This document shows, in pieces, positions 1 through 7,011 of a stretch of DNA of 20,199 nt (within the stretch, counting starts at the first letter, position 1; the number at the start of each line of letters is the position of its first letter). The notes beneath the pieces were generated by a model, which was given only the letters and a program-made list of their open reading frames with translations, did no database searches and was not told where the DNA came from. The stretch spans positions 1 to 20,199 of the forward strand of contig CADCUZ010000165.1 of assembly GCA_902806015.1 (NCBI GenBank). Reading direction: 5' to 3'. The DNA comes from an uncultured Rubrobacteraceae bacterium. Its GTDB lineage: Bacteria > Actinomycetota > Rubrobacteria > Rubrobacterales > Rubrobacteraceae. The position numbers and the translations under genes are program-made.

Positions 1-273
1 GTCGCCGGCCACGCGGTCGGCTTCCCGGAGGCATGGAGCGATATGGTCTTCTGGGACCTGGATAGACGGGGGAGGGGGGACGAGATCTTCCTGACCGACG
101 TCGACGGCGAGCGCCACACCTACGAGGTCTTCGACAAGTTCGTGGTGGACCTCGGCGCCGTTCGCGTCCGGCGCCCCGTCGAGGGCAAGAGCGAGGTGAG
201 CCTCCAGACCCGCTCCCTCCCTGACTACTTCAGGCGCCTAATAGTTCAGGGGAAGCTGAAGAGCGCCGGTTAG
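1..273 (+). pseudogene. Sortase-family 3' fragment lacking the catalytic cysteine
   Basis: The window opens inside a sortase reading frame; the first base is the first base of a codon and the stop is TAG at 271-273. The 90 visible residues align along their length with the intact sortase at 398-979: the VAGH motif (His at fragment residue 4), a GFP turn, a DxDG loop, YEVFDKFVVD and the C-terminal SLQT...LPDY.RRLIVQ strand. Sortases need a His-Cys-Arg triad. Here the segment that reads SLQTC in the neighbour reads SLQTR: codon CGC at 211-213 instead of TGC, a single T-to-C change. His and the RR pair are kept, and the residue after the His is Ala instead of Arg. I see no frameshift, so this could be an inactive paralogue that still folds (a pseudo-enzyme) or an early pseudogene. 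The 5' half and promoter lie outside the window. The family is secure; the activity loss is an inference from the missing Cys. Confidence 0.8.
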
Positions 274-330
274 GGCGCGATCGCGGGCCGCAACCTTTCG
301 GAGCGGGCCCGTTGGCTTTCCATACCCAAG

Positions 331-359
331 TTGTAACCGCGATGTTACTTTCCTAGAGT
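331..359 (+). promoter_or_regulatory. Putative sigma70-type promoter of the intact sortase
   Basis: TTGTAA (331-336) is separated by exactly 17 bp from TAGAGT (354-359), matching the -35 and -10 consensus at 4 of 6 positions each. It lies 39 bp before the GTG start in the only AT-richer stretch of the gap between the two sortase genes. It would allow the second sortase to be expressed independently of the damaged copy upstream. Confidence 0.4.
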
Positions 360-397
360 ATGCTCCGTTCGAGAGTTCGCACAGGAGGCGTTCAAGG

Positions 398-979
398 GTG
401 AAGACGTACCGGAGCAAGAGGGGCATTGGTAGGGCTTTTGGTTACCTGCTCGCCACGCTCATGGTCTTTTCGGGGCTGGTCCTCATCGGGTACTCATTCC
501 TCATGGGCGACCCGCTCGCGACGACGGCCATCTTCGGCAAGGAGCCGCCGAAGAGCGGCGACCTGAGCCTCACCGTGCCCGAGATGCGTCGCGTGGACGA
601 CGTGCCCGTCTACACGGGCCCCGCCAACGACGAGGCCGCGCTCCACGACGGCACGCTCCACGTAAACAGCACGGGCTTTCCGTGGCAGGACGGCTCCAAC
701 GTGTACATCGCCGGCCACCGCATGGGCTTCCCGGGCACGGCCAGTTTTCTCGTCTTCAACGACCTGAACAGGCTGGAGGCCGGCGATAGCGTCGTCCTCA
801 CGGACGTCAACGGGACGCGCTACAACTACGAGGTCTTCGAGAAGTTCGTCGTCGACCCTGACGCCTACTCCGTCACCCAGCCCCTCCCCGGCAGAAGCAT
901 CGTGAGCCTCCAGACCTGCACCCTCCCTGACTACTCGCGGCGCCTCATAGTCCAGGCCGAGCTCACGAGCGTGGCCTAG
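398..979 (+). CDS. Sortase, class E-like
   Basis: This is a transpeptidase that cleaves sorting signals of exported proteins and joins them to the cell wall, acting on the outer face of the membrane. Its 193 residues fit a small actinobacterial sortase. An N-terminal membrane anchor spans about residues 13-33 (YLLATLMVFSGLVLIGYSF), followed by a short linker and the sortase barrel. The catalytic triad is visible: His107 in YIAGHRMG, Cys174 in SLQTC and Arg181/Arg182 in DYSRRL. The start is GTG at 398, chosen because AGGAGG (383-388) lies 9 bp upstream. It is the tandem paralogue of the Cys-less fragment at 1-273. No pilin, LPxTG protein or other substrate gene is adjacent, so it is more likely a general-purpose sortase than one dedicated to a cluster. 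Assignment to class E rather than D rests on overall resemblance to actinobacterial enzymes and was not tested by phylogeny. Confidence 0.88.
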   Translation: MKTYRSKRGIGRAFGYLLATLMVFSGLVLIGYSFLMGDPLATTAIFGKEPPKSGDLSLTVPEMRRVDDVPVYTGPANDEAALHDGTLHVNSTGFPWQDGSNVYIAGHRMGFPGTASFLVFNDLNRLEAGDSVVLTDVNGTRYNYEVFEKFVVDPDAYSVTQPLPGRSIVSLQTCTLPDYSRRLIVQAELTSVA

Positions 980-990
980 GGCGGTTCGGG

Positions 991-1017
991 GACGGCAGGT
1001 TCCCGAGCCGTGCCGTC
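991..1017 (+). terminator. Stem-loop after the sortase gene, no T-tract
   Basis: GACGGCA (991-997) pairs perfectly with TGCCGTC (1011-1017) across 13 bases, with two further G-C pairs possible inside. It lies 12 bp after the sortase stop. There is no run of T, so it is at best a weak or Rho-assisted terminator, or only an mRNA 3'-end stabiliser. Confidence 0.3.
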
Positions 1018-1091
1018 GGCTAACAGCCTTCAGCGTGTTGGTTGCGTGGGGGCGAGGGGTCTCGCGCAGAAGGCGCCTTTGCGAGCTGTTT

Positions 1092-1484
1092 TTACCGCTT
1101 CTTACGCGGCCGTAGTTCGGCCGCGAGGTGCTCGACGGGCTCGCCGCCTTTGAGATGGCACTCGACGATCTCGTGGACATCGGCTTCGATCAGGCCGAGG
1201 TACCAAGTCCCCGAGGGGTAGACGATGGCGTTGGGGCCGTGCTTGCAGAGGCCGAGGCACTCGACGGAATCTATCCGGACGGCGTGGTTCATGCCGACGG
1301 CGCGCAGCTCGTCCTTGAGCGCTCCCTGCACGTCCTTCGAGCCGCGCTTTTTGCAGTCGCCGCCCTTGCAGACGAGCACGTGGGCGTCATAGGCGCGGAC
1401 CTTCGCGCCCGGCTTTGGCAACGCCGTTACGGCGTCGGGAGGACGGCGCCCCTTCGAGGCCTTGTTGCCCTTCTTTTTCGGCAC
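1092..1484 (-). CDS. Thioredoxin-like [2Fe-2S] ferredoxin domain protein
   Basis: This is a small 130-residue electron carrier of the thioredoxin-like [2Fe-2S] ferredoxin family, related to the NuoE C-terminal domain and stand-alone (2Fe-2S) ferredoxins. Four cysteines sit in the expected pattern: Cys39 and Cys44 in VLVCKGGDC, and Cys76 and Cys80 in ECLGLCKHGP. The following GTWYLG strand and VHEIVECHL helix are typical of the fold. An extra Cys109 lies near the end. The N-terminal 30 residues are basic and low in complexity (PKKKGNKASKGRR), as is the tail (RPRKKR); that is unusual for a ferredoxin and might help it bind nucleic acid or an acidic partner, which is speculation. The start is GTG at 1484 with only a weak GGGG upstream. 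The gene stands alone, divergent from ppx, so no electron-transfer partner can be named from context. Confidence 0.82.
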   Translation of the reverse strand: MPKKKGNKASKGRRPPDAVTALPKPGAKVRAYDAHVLVCKGGDCKKRGSKDVQGALKDELRAVGMNHAVRIDSVECLGLCKHGPNAIVYPSGTWYLGLIEADVHEIVECHLKGGEPVEHLAAELRPRKKR

Positions 1485-1556
1485 AATTTTCCCCGGTCCT
1501 AGCGCCGATCCGCGCGTCTGCCCCGTCAGAGATGAAGGTTTCTTCTCGACGCGGCG

Positions 1557-1565
1557 AATATATCA
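1557..1565 (-). promoter_or_regulatory. Extended -10 promoter for the ferredoxin gene
   Basis: On the minus strand TGA-TATATT reads as an extended -10 element (TGn followed by 5 of 6 matches to TATAAT). No good -35 is present 17 bp upstream, as expected for an extended -10 promoter. It would give a leader of roughly 65 bases before the GTG at 1484. The remaining divergent spacer up to ppx (1566-1616) holds no clear plus-strand promoter that I could identify. Confidence 0.35.
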
Positions 1566-1616
1566 CCCCGGACGGCGGGGCGGTATCATGGGCGGTATGA
1601 GTGTTCACGCCGCGCG

Positions 1617-2513
1617 GTGGGGGGCAAGATCTTGAGTCGCTATTCGGTCGTAGACGTGGGATCAAACACGATACACCTCCTCGTCGGGGAGGTGGAAGGG
1701 GGGGAGGTACTGCCCGTTACCGGGGAGAAGTTCTCGGCCAGGCTCGGGGCGGGCGTGGAGAAGACGGGACGCCTCGAAGGGGAGAGGCTCCTGCTCGCGG
1801 CCGAGGCCATAAACTTCTTCTCCCGGGTAGCCGCCTTAAACGGGGCCCCGTCGCCCAAGGTGCTCGCCACGAGCGCGGTCCGCGACGCGGAGAACGGACC
1901 GGAGCTGGCCGAGAGAGTCCGGGAGGCGACCGGGCTGAAGATGCGCCTCATCTCCGGCAAGAAGGAGGCCGAGCTCGGCTTCCGGGGCGCCCTCTCGGCG
2001 CTCGGACGCCGGGAGGGAAAGGTGCTCGTGGTGGACCTTGGGGGAGGTTCTGCGCAGTTGATCCTCGGCGGGGCGTCGGGCGTCGTCGAGGAGCGCGTCT
2101 CGCTGCAGCTCGGCACCAATCGTACCACCGAGCGCTTCGTGCGGACCGACCCTCCAACGGAAGAGGAGCTCGGAGCTTTGAGGGACCACGTCGCCGGGTT
2201 CCTGCCGGATTGGGATATCGGGGGGGCGTCCGTCGTGGCGGTCGGCGGTTCGGCGCGGGCCATGATAAAGATCACGCGTGATCCCCTGACCGTCGAGCGC
2301 CTTTGGCGGCTCTTGGGAGAAATTCGAGGGGTGTCCTCCGGGGTGCTCGCCAGGGAGCACGGGCTCGCGCCGGAGCGGGCGCGGGTCTTGCCGGCGGCGA
2401 TCACGACGCTCGCCGCGCTGCTGGAGGTCTTCGGCAAGGGGCAGTTGACCGTCGCGCGCGGGGGCCTCAGGGAAGGCACCCTGCTCGCGCTGGCTGAGGG
2501 GGGGCAGGTATGA
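1617..2513 (+). CDS. ppx: Exopolyphosphatase / Ppx-GppA family phosphatase (short form)
   Basis: Members of this ASKHA-fold family remove terminal phosphate from polyphosphate or hydrolyse pppGpp. The 298 residues comprise only the two actin-like domains; the C-terminal HD-like domain of E. coli Ppx is absent, as in the short actinobacterial type. Visible motifs are phosphate-1 DVGSNTIHLL (residues 13-22), ATSAVRDAEN (84-93), the ISGKKEAEL stretch where Glu117 aligns with the catalytic glutamate, phosphate-2 DLGGGSAQ (140-147) and GGSARAM (210-216). Start choice is uncertain: GTG at 1617 gives the full frame without a clear ribosome site, whereas TTG at 1632 follows a G-rich stretch (1619-1624) by 7 bp and would give MSRYSVVDVG. 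The stop overlaps the ppk1 start (ATGA at 2510-2513), so synthesis and breakdown of polyphosphate are translationally coupled. Whether the main substrate is polyphosphate or pppGpp cannot be read from sequence; context favours polyphosphate. Confidence 0.88.
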   Translation: MGGKILSRYSVVDVGSNTIHLLVGEVEGGEVLPVTGEKFSARLGAGVEKTGRLEGERLLLAAEAINFFSRVAALNGAPSPKVLATSAVRDAENGPELAERVREATGLKMRLISGKKEAELGFRGALSALGRREGKVLVVDLGGGSAQLILGGASGVVEERVSLQLGTNRTTERFVRTDPPTEEELGALRDHVAGFLPDWDIGGASVVAVGGSARAMIKITRDPLTVERLWRLLGEIRGVSSGVLAREHGLAPERARVLPAAITTLAALLEVFGKGQLTVARGGLREGTLLALAEGGQV

Positions 2514-4585
2514 CCGACGTTGCGCGCAGGCCCAGCCTCTCGGACCCGTCGCTGTACATCAACCGCGAGCTCTCGTGGCTCGGCTTCAACGATAGGGTGC
2601 TCGAGCAGGCCCGGGACGGGCGACACCCGCTGCTGGAGCGGGTCAGATTCGTCGCGATCTCCGAGACCAACCTCGACGAGTTCTTCATGATCCGGGTCGC
2701 CGGGCTTCAGCAGCAGGTCGCCTCGGAGCTGCCCAACCCCGTCCCCGATGGGATGACCCCAGAAGAGCAGCTCTCCCGCATAAAGGAGAGCACCGACGGG
2801 TTCTTCGAGGAGCGGCGCCGCATCCTGAACAGGGAGATCATCCCCGCCCTCGAAGGGGAGGGCATCAAGGTAGTGCCCCACAAGAAGGTCCGGGCTGCCG
2901 AAAAACGGGAGCTCAAGGAAAGGTTCGTCCGGGACATCCTGCCGATCCTGACGCCGCTCGCGATAGACCCGGCCCACCCGTTCCCCCATATCTCCAACCT
3001 CTCTCTGAATCTGCTCGTCGTCATAGAGGACGAGGGCCGGCGGGTGATGGCGCGGGTAAAGATGCCGACGACCATCGACCGCTTCGTGCGCCTGGCGGAC
3101 GGGGAGCGCGGCCCCGAGGGGTGGCCGGAGATGCGGTTCGTGCGTGCGGAGGAGATCATCGCGGCGAACCTGGACGAGCTCTTCCCGGGCAAGGCGGTCT
3201 CGGCGAGCTACGTCTTCCAGGTCACGCGCAACGCGGACTTCGTCATAGAGGAGGACGAGGCCTCGGACCTTCTGCAGGCGATAGAGGACGAGCTCGAAGG
3301 CCGCTGGTTCGGCCAGGGCGTGCGGCTCGTGGTGGCGGACGAGATGCCCGACGACCTCAGGGAGTGGCTCGCGGACAACCTCAAGCTCGACGAGAACTCC
3401 GTCTTCGCGGCGCCCCACCCCATTGGGCTCGCGGACCTCGAGGAGCTCACGCACCTGGACCGCCCGGACCTGCTCTACCCGCCGATCTCGCCGCGGGTGC
3501 CGCAGGAGATCCGCAACGCCCGCTCCATCACCCAGGCGACCCGCAACGGCGACATCCTGCTCTACCACCCCTACGACTCGTTCGCCCCGGTCGTGGACTT
3601 CGTACGTGCCGCCGCCAACGACCCCGAGGTGCTCGCCATAAAGCAGACCCTCTACCGGGTCGGGTCGAACTCGCCCATAGTCGAGGCCCTCTCCGAAGCC
3701 CGCGACGAGCAGACGCAGGTAGCCGTGCTTGTGGAGCTCAAGGCGCGCTTCGACGAGGAACCGAACATAACGTGGGCGCGTCAGCTGGAGGCGCGGGGCG
3801 TCCACGTGGCCTACGGCATCGTGGGCCTCAAGACGCACGCCAAGATCTGCCTGGTCGTCCGTCGCGAGGGGCACGGCTTGAGGCGCTACCTCCACCTGGG
3901 CACGGGCAACTACAACCCCGCCACGTCGCGCGTCTACACGGACTTCTCGTACTTCACCGACGACCAGAAGCTGGCCGAGGACGGCTCGGACCTCTTCAAC
4001 TACCTGACCGGCTACTCCGAGCACGAGGAGTACCAGGAGCTGCTCGTCGCCCCGGTAACCCTGCGGGACCGGGTCATGCGGGGGATAGAGGAGCAGACCG
4101 AGAAAGCCAGGAACGGAGCGCCGGCTCGCGTCACCTGCAAGACCAACTCGCTGACGGACCCCAAGATAATAGAGCTGCTCTACGAGGCTTCGCAGGCCGG
4201 GGTGAAGATAGACCTGATCGTGCGCAGCATCTGCTGTTTGAGACCCGGCGTGGAGGGCGTCAGCGAGAACATCCGCGTCTTCTCGCTCGTCGGGCGCTTC
4301 CTGGAGCACGCCCGCATCTTCGCCTTCGGGGAAGGGGACGGCGAGAGGATCTACCTCGGCAGCGCCGACCTGATGCAGCGCAACCTGGACCGGCGCGTGG
4401 AGACGGCCTTCCCCCTGCGCGAGAAGCGCCACCGCGAGAAGGTCCGCCGCCTGCTCGACCTCCAGCTCTCCGACACCGCCAACGGCTGGGAGCTGAATAC
4501 CGACGGCGAGTTCGAGCGCCGGCACCCCGGGGAAGGGGAAGAGCCCCTGGACAGCCAGGCTCTCCTCCTCGCGGAAGGCTTCTAA
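2510..4585 (+). CDS. ppk1: Polyphosphate kinase 1
   Basis: PPK1 reversibly transfers the terminal phosphate of ATP onto a polyphosphate chain through a phosphohistidine intermediate. The 691 residues are the normal length and appear complete. The N-terminal domain shows INRELSWLGFNDRVLEQA and NLDEFFMIRVAGL, followed by LTPLAIDPAHPFPHISN. The two phospholipase D-like catalytic domains carry His443 in GLKTHAK (the position equivalent to the phosphorylated His435 of E. coli), the LHLGTGNYNP motif, His600 in FLEHARIF (equivalent to E. coli His592) and NLDRRVETAFPL. It begins at an ATG overlapping the ppx stop by 4 bp. About a third of its isoleucines are encoded by ATA (12 of 37 by hand count), which is typical of this window. 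Downstream lie a CHAD remnant and a SixA phosphatase, also linked to polyphosphate biology. Confidence 0.97.
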   Translation: MTDVARRPSLSDPSLYINRELSWLGFNDRVLEQARDGRHPLLERVRFVAISETNLDEFFMIRVAGLQQQVASELPNPVPDGMTPEEQLSRIKESTDGFFEERRRILNREIIPALEGEGIKVVPHKKVRAAEKRELKERFVRDILPILTPLAIDPAHPFPHISNLSLNLLVVIEDEGRRVMARVKMPTTIDRFVRLADGERGPEGWPEMRFVRAEEIIAANLDELFPGKAVSASYVFQVTRNADFVIEEDEASDLLQAIEDELEGRWFGQGVRLVVADEMPDDLREWLADNLKLDENSVFAAPHPIGLADLEELTHLDRPDLLYPPISPRVPQEIRNARSITQATRNGDILLYHPYDSFAPVVDFVRAAANDPEVLAIKQTLYRVGSNSPIVEALSEARDEQTQVAVLVELKARFDEEPNITWARQLEARGVHVAYGIVGLKTHAKICLVVRREGHGLRRYLHLGTGNYNPATSRVYTDFSYFTDDQKLAEDGSDLFNYLTGYSEHEEYQELLVAPVTLRDRVMRGIEEQTEKARNGAPARVTCKTNSLTDPKIIELLYEASQAGVKIDLIVRSICCLRPGVEGVSENIRVFSLVGRFLEHARIFAFGEGDGERIYLGSADLMQRNLDRRVETAFPLREKRHREKVRRLLDLQLSDTANGWELNTDGEFERRHPGEGEEPLDSQALLLAEGF

Positions 4586-4615
4586 GGCACGCGGCGGGTT
4601 GGTGTGGCCGGAGCG

Positions 4616-5080
4616 ATGACGCCGGGCTGGATGCCCCTGGCGGTCTCCGTCGAGCTCTGCGCGGCGGTCGCGACCCCAAAAGGCTTTCCGACTGGGAGCG
4701 GGTTCGAGGACTGATGCCCGCATTTGAGAAAGCCGCGGCGGCAGTTCCCGCTGCGGGCCCACGTTGCGGTCGGCCCGATCGTCTACGCGATCGACGGCTT
4801 GGTGGCCTACCGGGTGCTAACGGCGGTCCCGTCCGCGGGGGACAGGGCGGTCGCGTCGACGGCGCTCGTCGTCGGGATGGTGCTAAATGCCCCGTGGAAC
4901 CACGCCTACTTCGAGTACCGCAGCACCCTGGTTGGGTTTTCGGGGCCGCTCTGCGTGCTCCAGACGGCGTTTGCCTACGACGCGGTTGCGGCGTAGATGC
5001 ACCTTGCCTACACGCTCTACGCGCTGGCATGCGACCTCCCGCCGTTCTACGCGATCTGGCGCCTCTACCCCGGGCGCTGA
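4616..5080 (+). pseudogene. TspO/MBR-family (tryptophan-rich sensory protein) pseudogene
   Basis: One frame from ATG 4616 to TGA 5078-5080 spans 154 codons, the usual TspO length, but is interrupted by TGA at 4712-4714 and TAG at 4994-4996. Between and around the stops the pattern is TspO-like: a hydrophobic first helix, then LRKP, VGPIVYAIDGLVAYRVL (family pattern gPvWtvlYalmGiaa), LNAPWNHAYFEYRS (family NalWn.lFF..rs) and the terminal FYAIWRLYPGR (family nyaIWRLNP). In the family the residues before LRKP are usually W-Y; here they read stop-C, so TGA sits at the tryptophan position and Tyr has become Cys. The TAG likewise falls where Trp or Leu is common. Both stops are one G-to-A step from TGG. 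TspO is a five-helix membrane protein that binds porphyrins and is tied to oxidative stress. This copy is probably dead unless stops are read through. The divergence makes the family call good rather than certain. Confidence 0.65.
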
Positions 5081-5100
5081 CCGTCGACGGGCTTAGGGGC

Positions 5101-5829
5101 TCATTCGACTTCCTGCAATCCCGTGATCTCCACGCGGTTTACGCCGGGGAGGGCCGAGATCTCGCCCAGCATCTCGTGAACGTGGCGGCCGGGGGGGACG
5201 CGCAGTTGAAGCTCGTAGCTGGCCCGTCCGTCTTCGATCACCGCGTCGGTGGTGCGGATCCTCACGTCCCGGCTTTCGAGGATCTCGACCACCCTGGAGG
5301 CGTCAGACCCCCCGTCCTTGAAGCGAACGCTCAGAACGACGAAGGCCGTGCGAAAGCGCGAGACGACGTAGACTCGCACCCCCCGCAGCAGGTACAGGGC
5401 GACAAGCGCCACGGTGGTCGTCGCCGCGGCGCCGAAGTAGTAGCCGGCACCGGAGGCCAAGCCGATGGCTGCCGCCGTCCAAAGGCTCGCGGCCGTCGTG
5501 AGGCCCCGGACGTCAACGCCCCTGCGGATGATCGCGCCCGCCCCCAGAAAGCCGACGCCCGTGACGACCTGCGCGGCGATCCTCGTCGGGTCGAACTGCA
5601 CGCCCCGCCCCCCGGTCTCCAGCGCCGCCCTCGTGAACTGCGCAAAACCGTAGGCCGAGACGAGCGTGAAGAGCGCGGCGCCGAGGCCGAGTAGGATGTG
5701 CGTCCTGAACCCCGCCGACTGGTCTCGCGTCTCGCGCTCCAGGCCGATCAAGCCGCACAGGACCGTCGTCGAGATCAGCCGGACCGCCACTTCCGCGTAC
5801 GAGATCGTCAGGTTTTCCACGCGAACCAC
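5101..5829 (-). CDS. MgtC/SapB family membrane protein
   Basis: MgtC-type proteins are inner-membrane proteins linked to growth at low Mg2+, phosphate/ATP homeostasis and F-type ATP synthase inhibition in some pathogens. The 242 residues show the family signature: LIGLERE near residue 30, then GFRTHILLGLGAALFTL, a conserved block AAQVVTGVGFLGAGAII, and GLTTAASLWTAAAIGLASG. Four to five hydrophobic helices occupy the first 150 residues, followed by a soluble ACT-like C-terminal domain (about 160-235). The start is GTG at 5829; another in-frame GTG at 5820 follows GGGGTGG at better spacing and could be the true one. It lies opposite the polyphosphate genes and may share a physiological theme (Mg2+, phosphate), but that is inference. 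A strong promoter and a leader hairpin precede it. Confidence 0.92.
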   Translation of the reverse strand: MVRVENLTISYAEVAVRLISTTVLCGLIGLERETRDQSAGFRTHILLGLGAALFTLVSAYGFAQFTRAALETGGRGVQFDPTRIAAQVVTGVGFLGAGAIIRRGVDVRGLTTAASLWTAAAIGLASGAGYYFGAAATTTVALVALYLLRGVRVYVVSRFRTAFVVLSVRFKDGGSDASRVVEILESRDVRIRTTDAVIEDGRASYELQLRVPPGRHVHEMLGEISALPGVNRVEITGLQEVE

Positions 5830-5844
5830 CCCGTAAAGGACCCC

Positions 5845-5864
5845 GTGCCGCTTCGGCGCGGCAC
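5845..5864 (-). promoter_or_regulatory. Leader stem-loop upstream of mgtC-like gene
   Basis: GTGCCGC and GCGGCAC form a perfect 7-bp stem with a 6-base loop. It lies between the predicted transcription start (about 5867) and the start codon at 5829, leaving about 15 bases for ribosome binding. It may protect the transcript's 5' end or control access to the ribosome site. Confidence 0.4.
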
Positions 5865-5873
5865 CCAGAGCGG

Positions 5874-5902
5874 AATATACGGGCCCAAGACCGGGCTTTC
5901 AA
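5874..5902 (-). promoter_or_regulatory. Sigma70 promoter of the mgtC-like gene
   Basis: On the minus strand, TTGAAA (5897-5902; 5 of 6 to TTGACA) is followed after exactly 17 bp by TATATT (5874-5879; 5 of 6 to TATAAT). This is the best promoter match in the window. The rest of the gap up to 6042 holds an isolated GTGTACAC palindrome (5948-5955) and an AT-rich stretch at 5981-5992, but no convincing gene. Confidence 0.6.
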
Positions 5903-6042
5903 ACCCCCTGCCTCACGGCCCCTCTAACGACCCGGGTACAACAAATTGTGTACACGGTGGCCGTGCTCGGGATGGCCGTGTTTGCTATATTTCGCGTCTG
6001 TTGACTCGTCGTCGCGTGCGGCGGCCGAAGGGGTGACGCGGG

Positions 6043-6423
6043 ATGGCGCAGCAGGGGATCGGGCGTAAGTGCGAGCGGCTGCGCTACGCCCTGGGGTTCG
6101 TCCCCGAGGTCTACGCCGGGCCGCCGAATGGGGGGCTTGATCGCACGGCTAAAGGCGCTACGGGACAACCCAGGCGACCATCAGGACGCCGTCGCCGCAA
6201 CCTCGCGGGAACTGGGCACTGCGACGAAAGGCCCGCACCTCCCCCACGGCGGCGCCTTTCCGATGGGCGTCTACCCCGAGCGCTACCGTCGGGAGCCGCC
6301 GAACTGCGCTCCAGAATGCTCCAGTCCTCACCGCTTCGCGCCCTCAACAAGGGCAAGAGCTGGAAGGGCTTCGAGAAGGCCATGAGGTCCGCGGCCAAGA
6401 ATCCTAAGAAGGACGCCAGCTAG
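6043..6423 (+). pseudogene. CHAD-domain protein remnant, frameshifted twice
   Basis: CHAD domains are helical, rich in conserved histidines and basic residues, and bind polyphosphate. Three segments join into a CHAD C-terminal half. Frame 1 (6043-6129) reads CERLRYALGFVPEVYAG; the next frame (6128 to about 6294) reads LIARLKALRDNPGDHQDAV and FPMGVYPERYRRE; the first frame then resumes with AAELRSRM...GKSWKGFEKAM and stops at 6421-6423. These match the usual order KRLRYALEF...LGDHQDA...ERYRRE..ELR...GKRWK. The first shift is explained by one extra G in the G6 run at 6130-6135, and the second by one missing G near 6293. The amino half of the domain is also absent, with an in-frame TGA just before the ATG at 6043. 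Third positions are G/C-rich in each segment, so the loss looks recent. The ppk1/ppx neighbourhood agrees with a polyphosphate role. Confidence 0.75.
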
Positions 6424-6429
6424 GCCCGC

Positions 6430-6936
6430 GTGGACCTCTTCCTAATACGGCACGCCGCCGCCCACGGGCGCGACCCGGAGCTCTGGCCCGACGACTCGTT
6501 GCGCCCGCTGACGCCCGAGGGGAAGGAGGCCTTCCGGCGCTCCCTCCCCGGACTCGCCCAGCTGGCGTCGCGGCCGGACGCGCTACTCAGCAGCCCCTTC
6601 GAGCGGGCGTGGCGCACGGCCGAGGTGCTGGCCGAGCTCGAAGGTTGGCCCGAGCCGAAGTGCTCGACCCCGCTCGAACCGACGCTGCCGCCGGAGAAGG
6701 CGGCGTGGCTCCTCGAAGCTTACGAGGGGGCCGGGGCCGTCGCCGTGGTCGGGCACCGGCCGGGCCTGCACGAGCTGGCCTCCTACCTGCTCACCGGCGA
6801 GGCGGACGGGGCACAGATCAACATAAAGAAAGGCGGCGTTGTTTGCCTGCGCTTCGAGGGACCGGTAGGGCCGGGCACCGGCCAACTGCGCTGGCTCGCC
6901 ACCCCCAAGATGCTGCTTGCCATGGCCGGCGCTTAA
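6430..6936 (+). CDS. sixA: SixA-type phosphohistidine phosphatase (histidine phosphatase family)
   Basis: This is a small cytoplasmic phosphatase of the RHG/histidine phosphatase superfamily; SixA removes phosphate from phosphohistidine. Its 168 residues are the normal SixA size. Catalytic features are LIRHAAAH (Arg7, His8), SSPFERAWRTAE (Arg59) and VVGHRPGLHEL (His109). The usual RHG reads RHA, as in many SixA proteins. The start is GTG at 6430, six bases after the CHAD remnant's stop, with a poor ribosome site, which suggests it was translated by coupling to the CHAD frame. If so, decay of that frame could reduce its expression. SixA next to CHAD and ppk genes is a sensible set: PPK1 uses a phosphohistidine intermediate. 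A direct functional link is my inference. Confidence 0.88.
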   Translation: MDLFLIRHAAAHGRDPELWPDDSLRPLTPEGKEAFRRSLPGLAQLASRPDALLSSPFERAWRTAEVLAELEGWPEPKCSTPLEPTLPPEKAAWLLEAYEGAGAVAVVGHRPGLHELASYLLTGEADGAQINIKKGGVVCLRFEGPVGPGTGQLRWLATPKMLLAMAGA

Positions 6937-6959
6937 AGCAGACCGGCCATCGGCTTTTT
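6922..6959 (+). terminator. Intrinsic terminator overlapping the end of sixA
   Basis: ATGGCCGG (6922-6929) and CCGGCCAT (6943-6950) form a perfect 8-bp stem around a 13-base loop that contains the sixA stop codon. CGGC and then five T (6955-6959) follow. It would end the plus-strand polyphosphate transcript. Confidence 0.5.
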
Positions 6960-7011
6960 CGGGCCGCCGAAGGCCCGGAGGCCGTCCGCTAACGGTCGCG
7001 GATGGCGACTA

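Noticed and set aside
1640..4762. A 1040-codon open frame on the minus strand opposite ppx and ppk1
   Set aside because: It is the antisense shadow of two clearly conserved genes. Its translation has no domain-like pattern; high G+C makes such long antisense frames common.
3121..5694. An 857-codon plus-strand frame across the ppk1 end, the TspO pseudogene and the mgtC-like gene
   Set aside because: Arg/Gly/Ala/Pro-rich shadow translation running through three unrelated loci on both strands.
6960..6977. CGGGCC/GGCCCG hairpin after sixA as a terminator
   Set aside because: The T-run lies before the hairpin on the plus strand and becomes an A-run after it on the minus strand, so it fits neither direction. 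The stem at 6922-6950 explains the T-run better.
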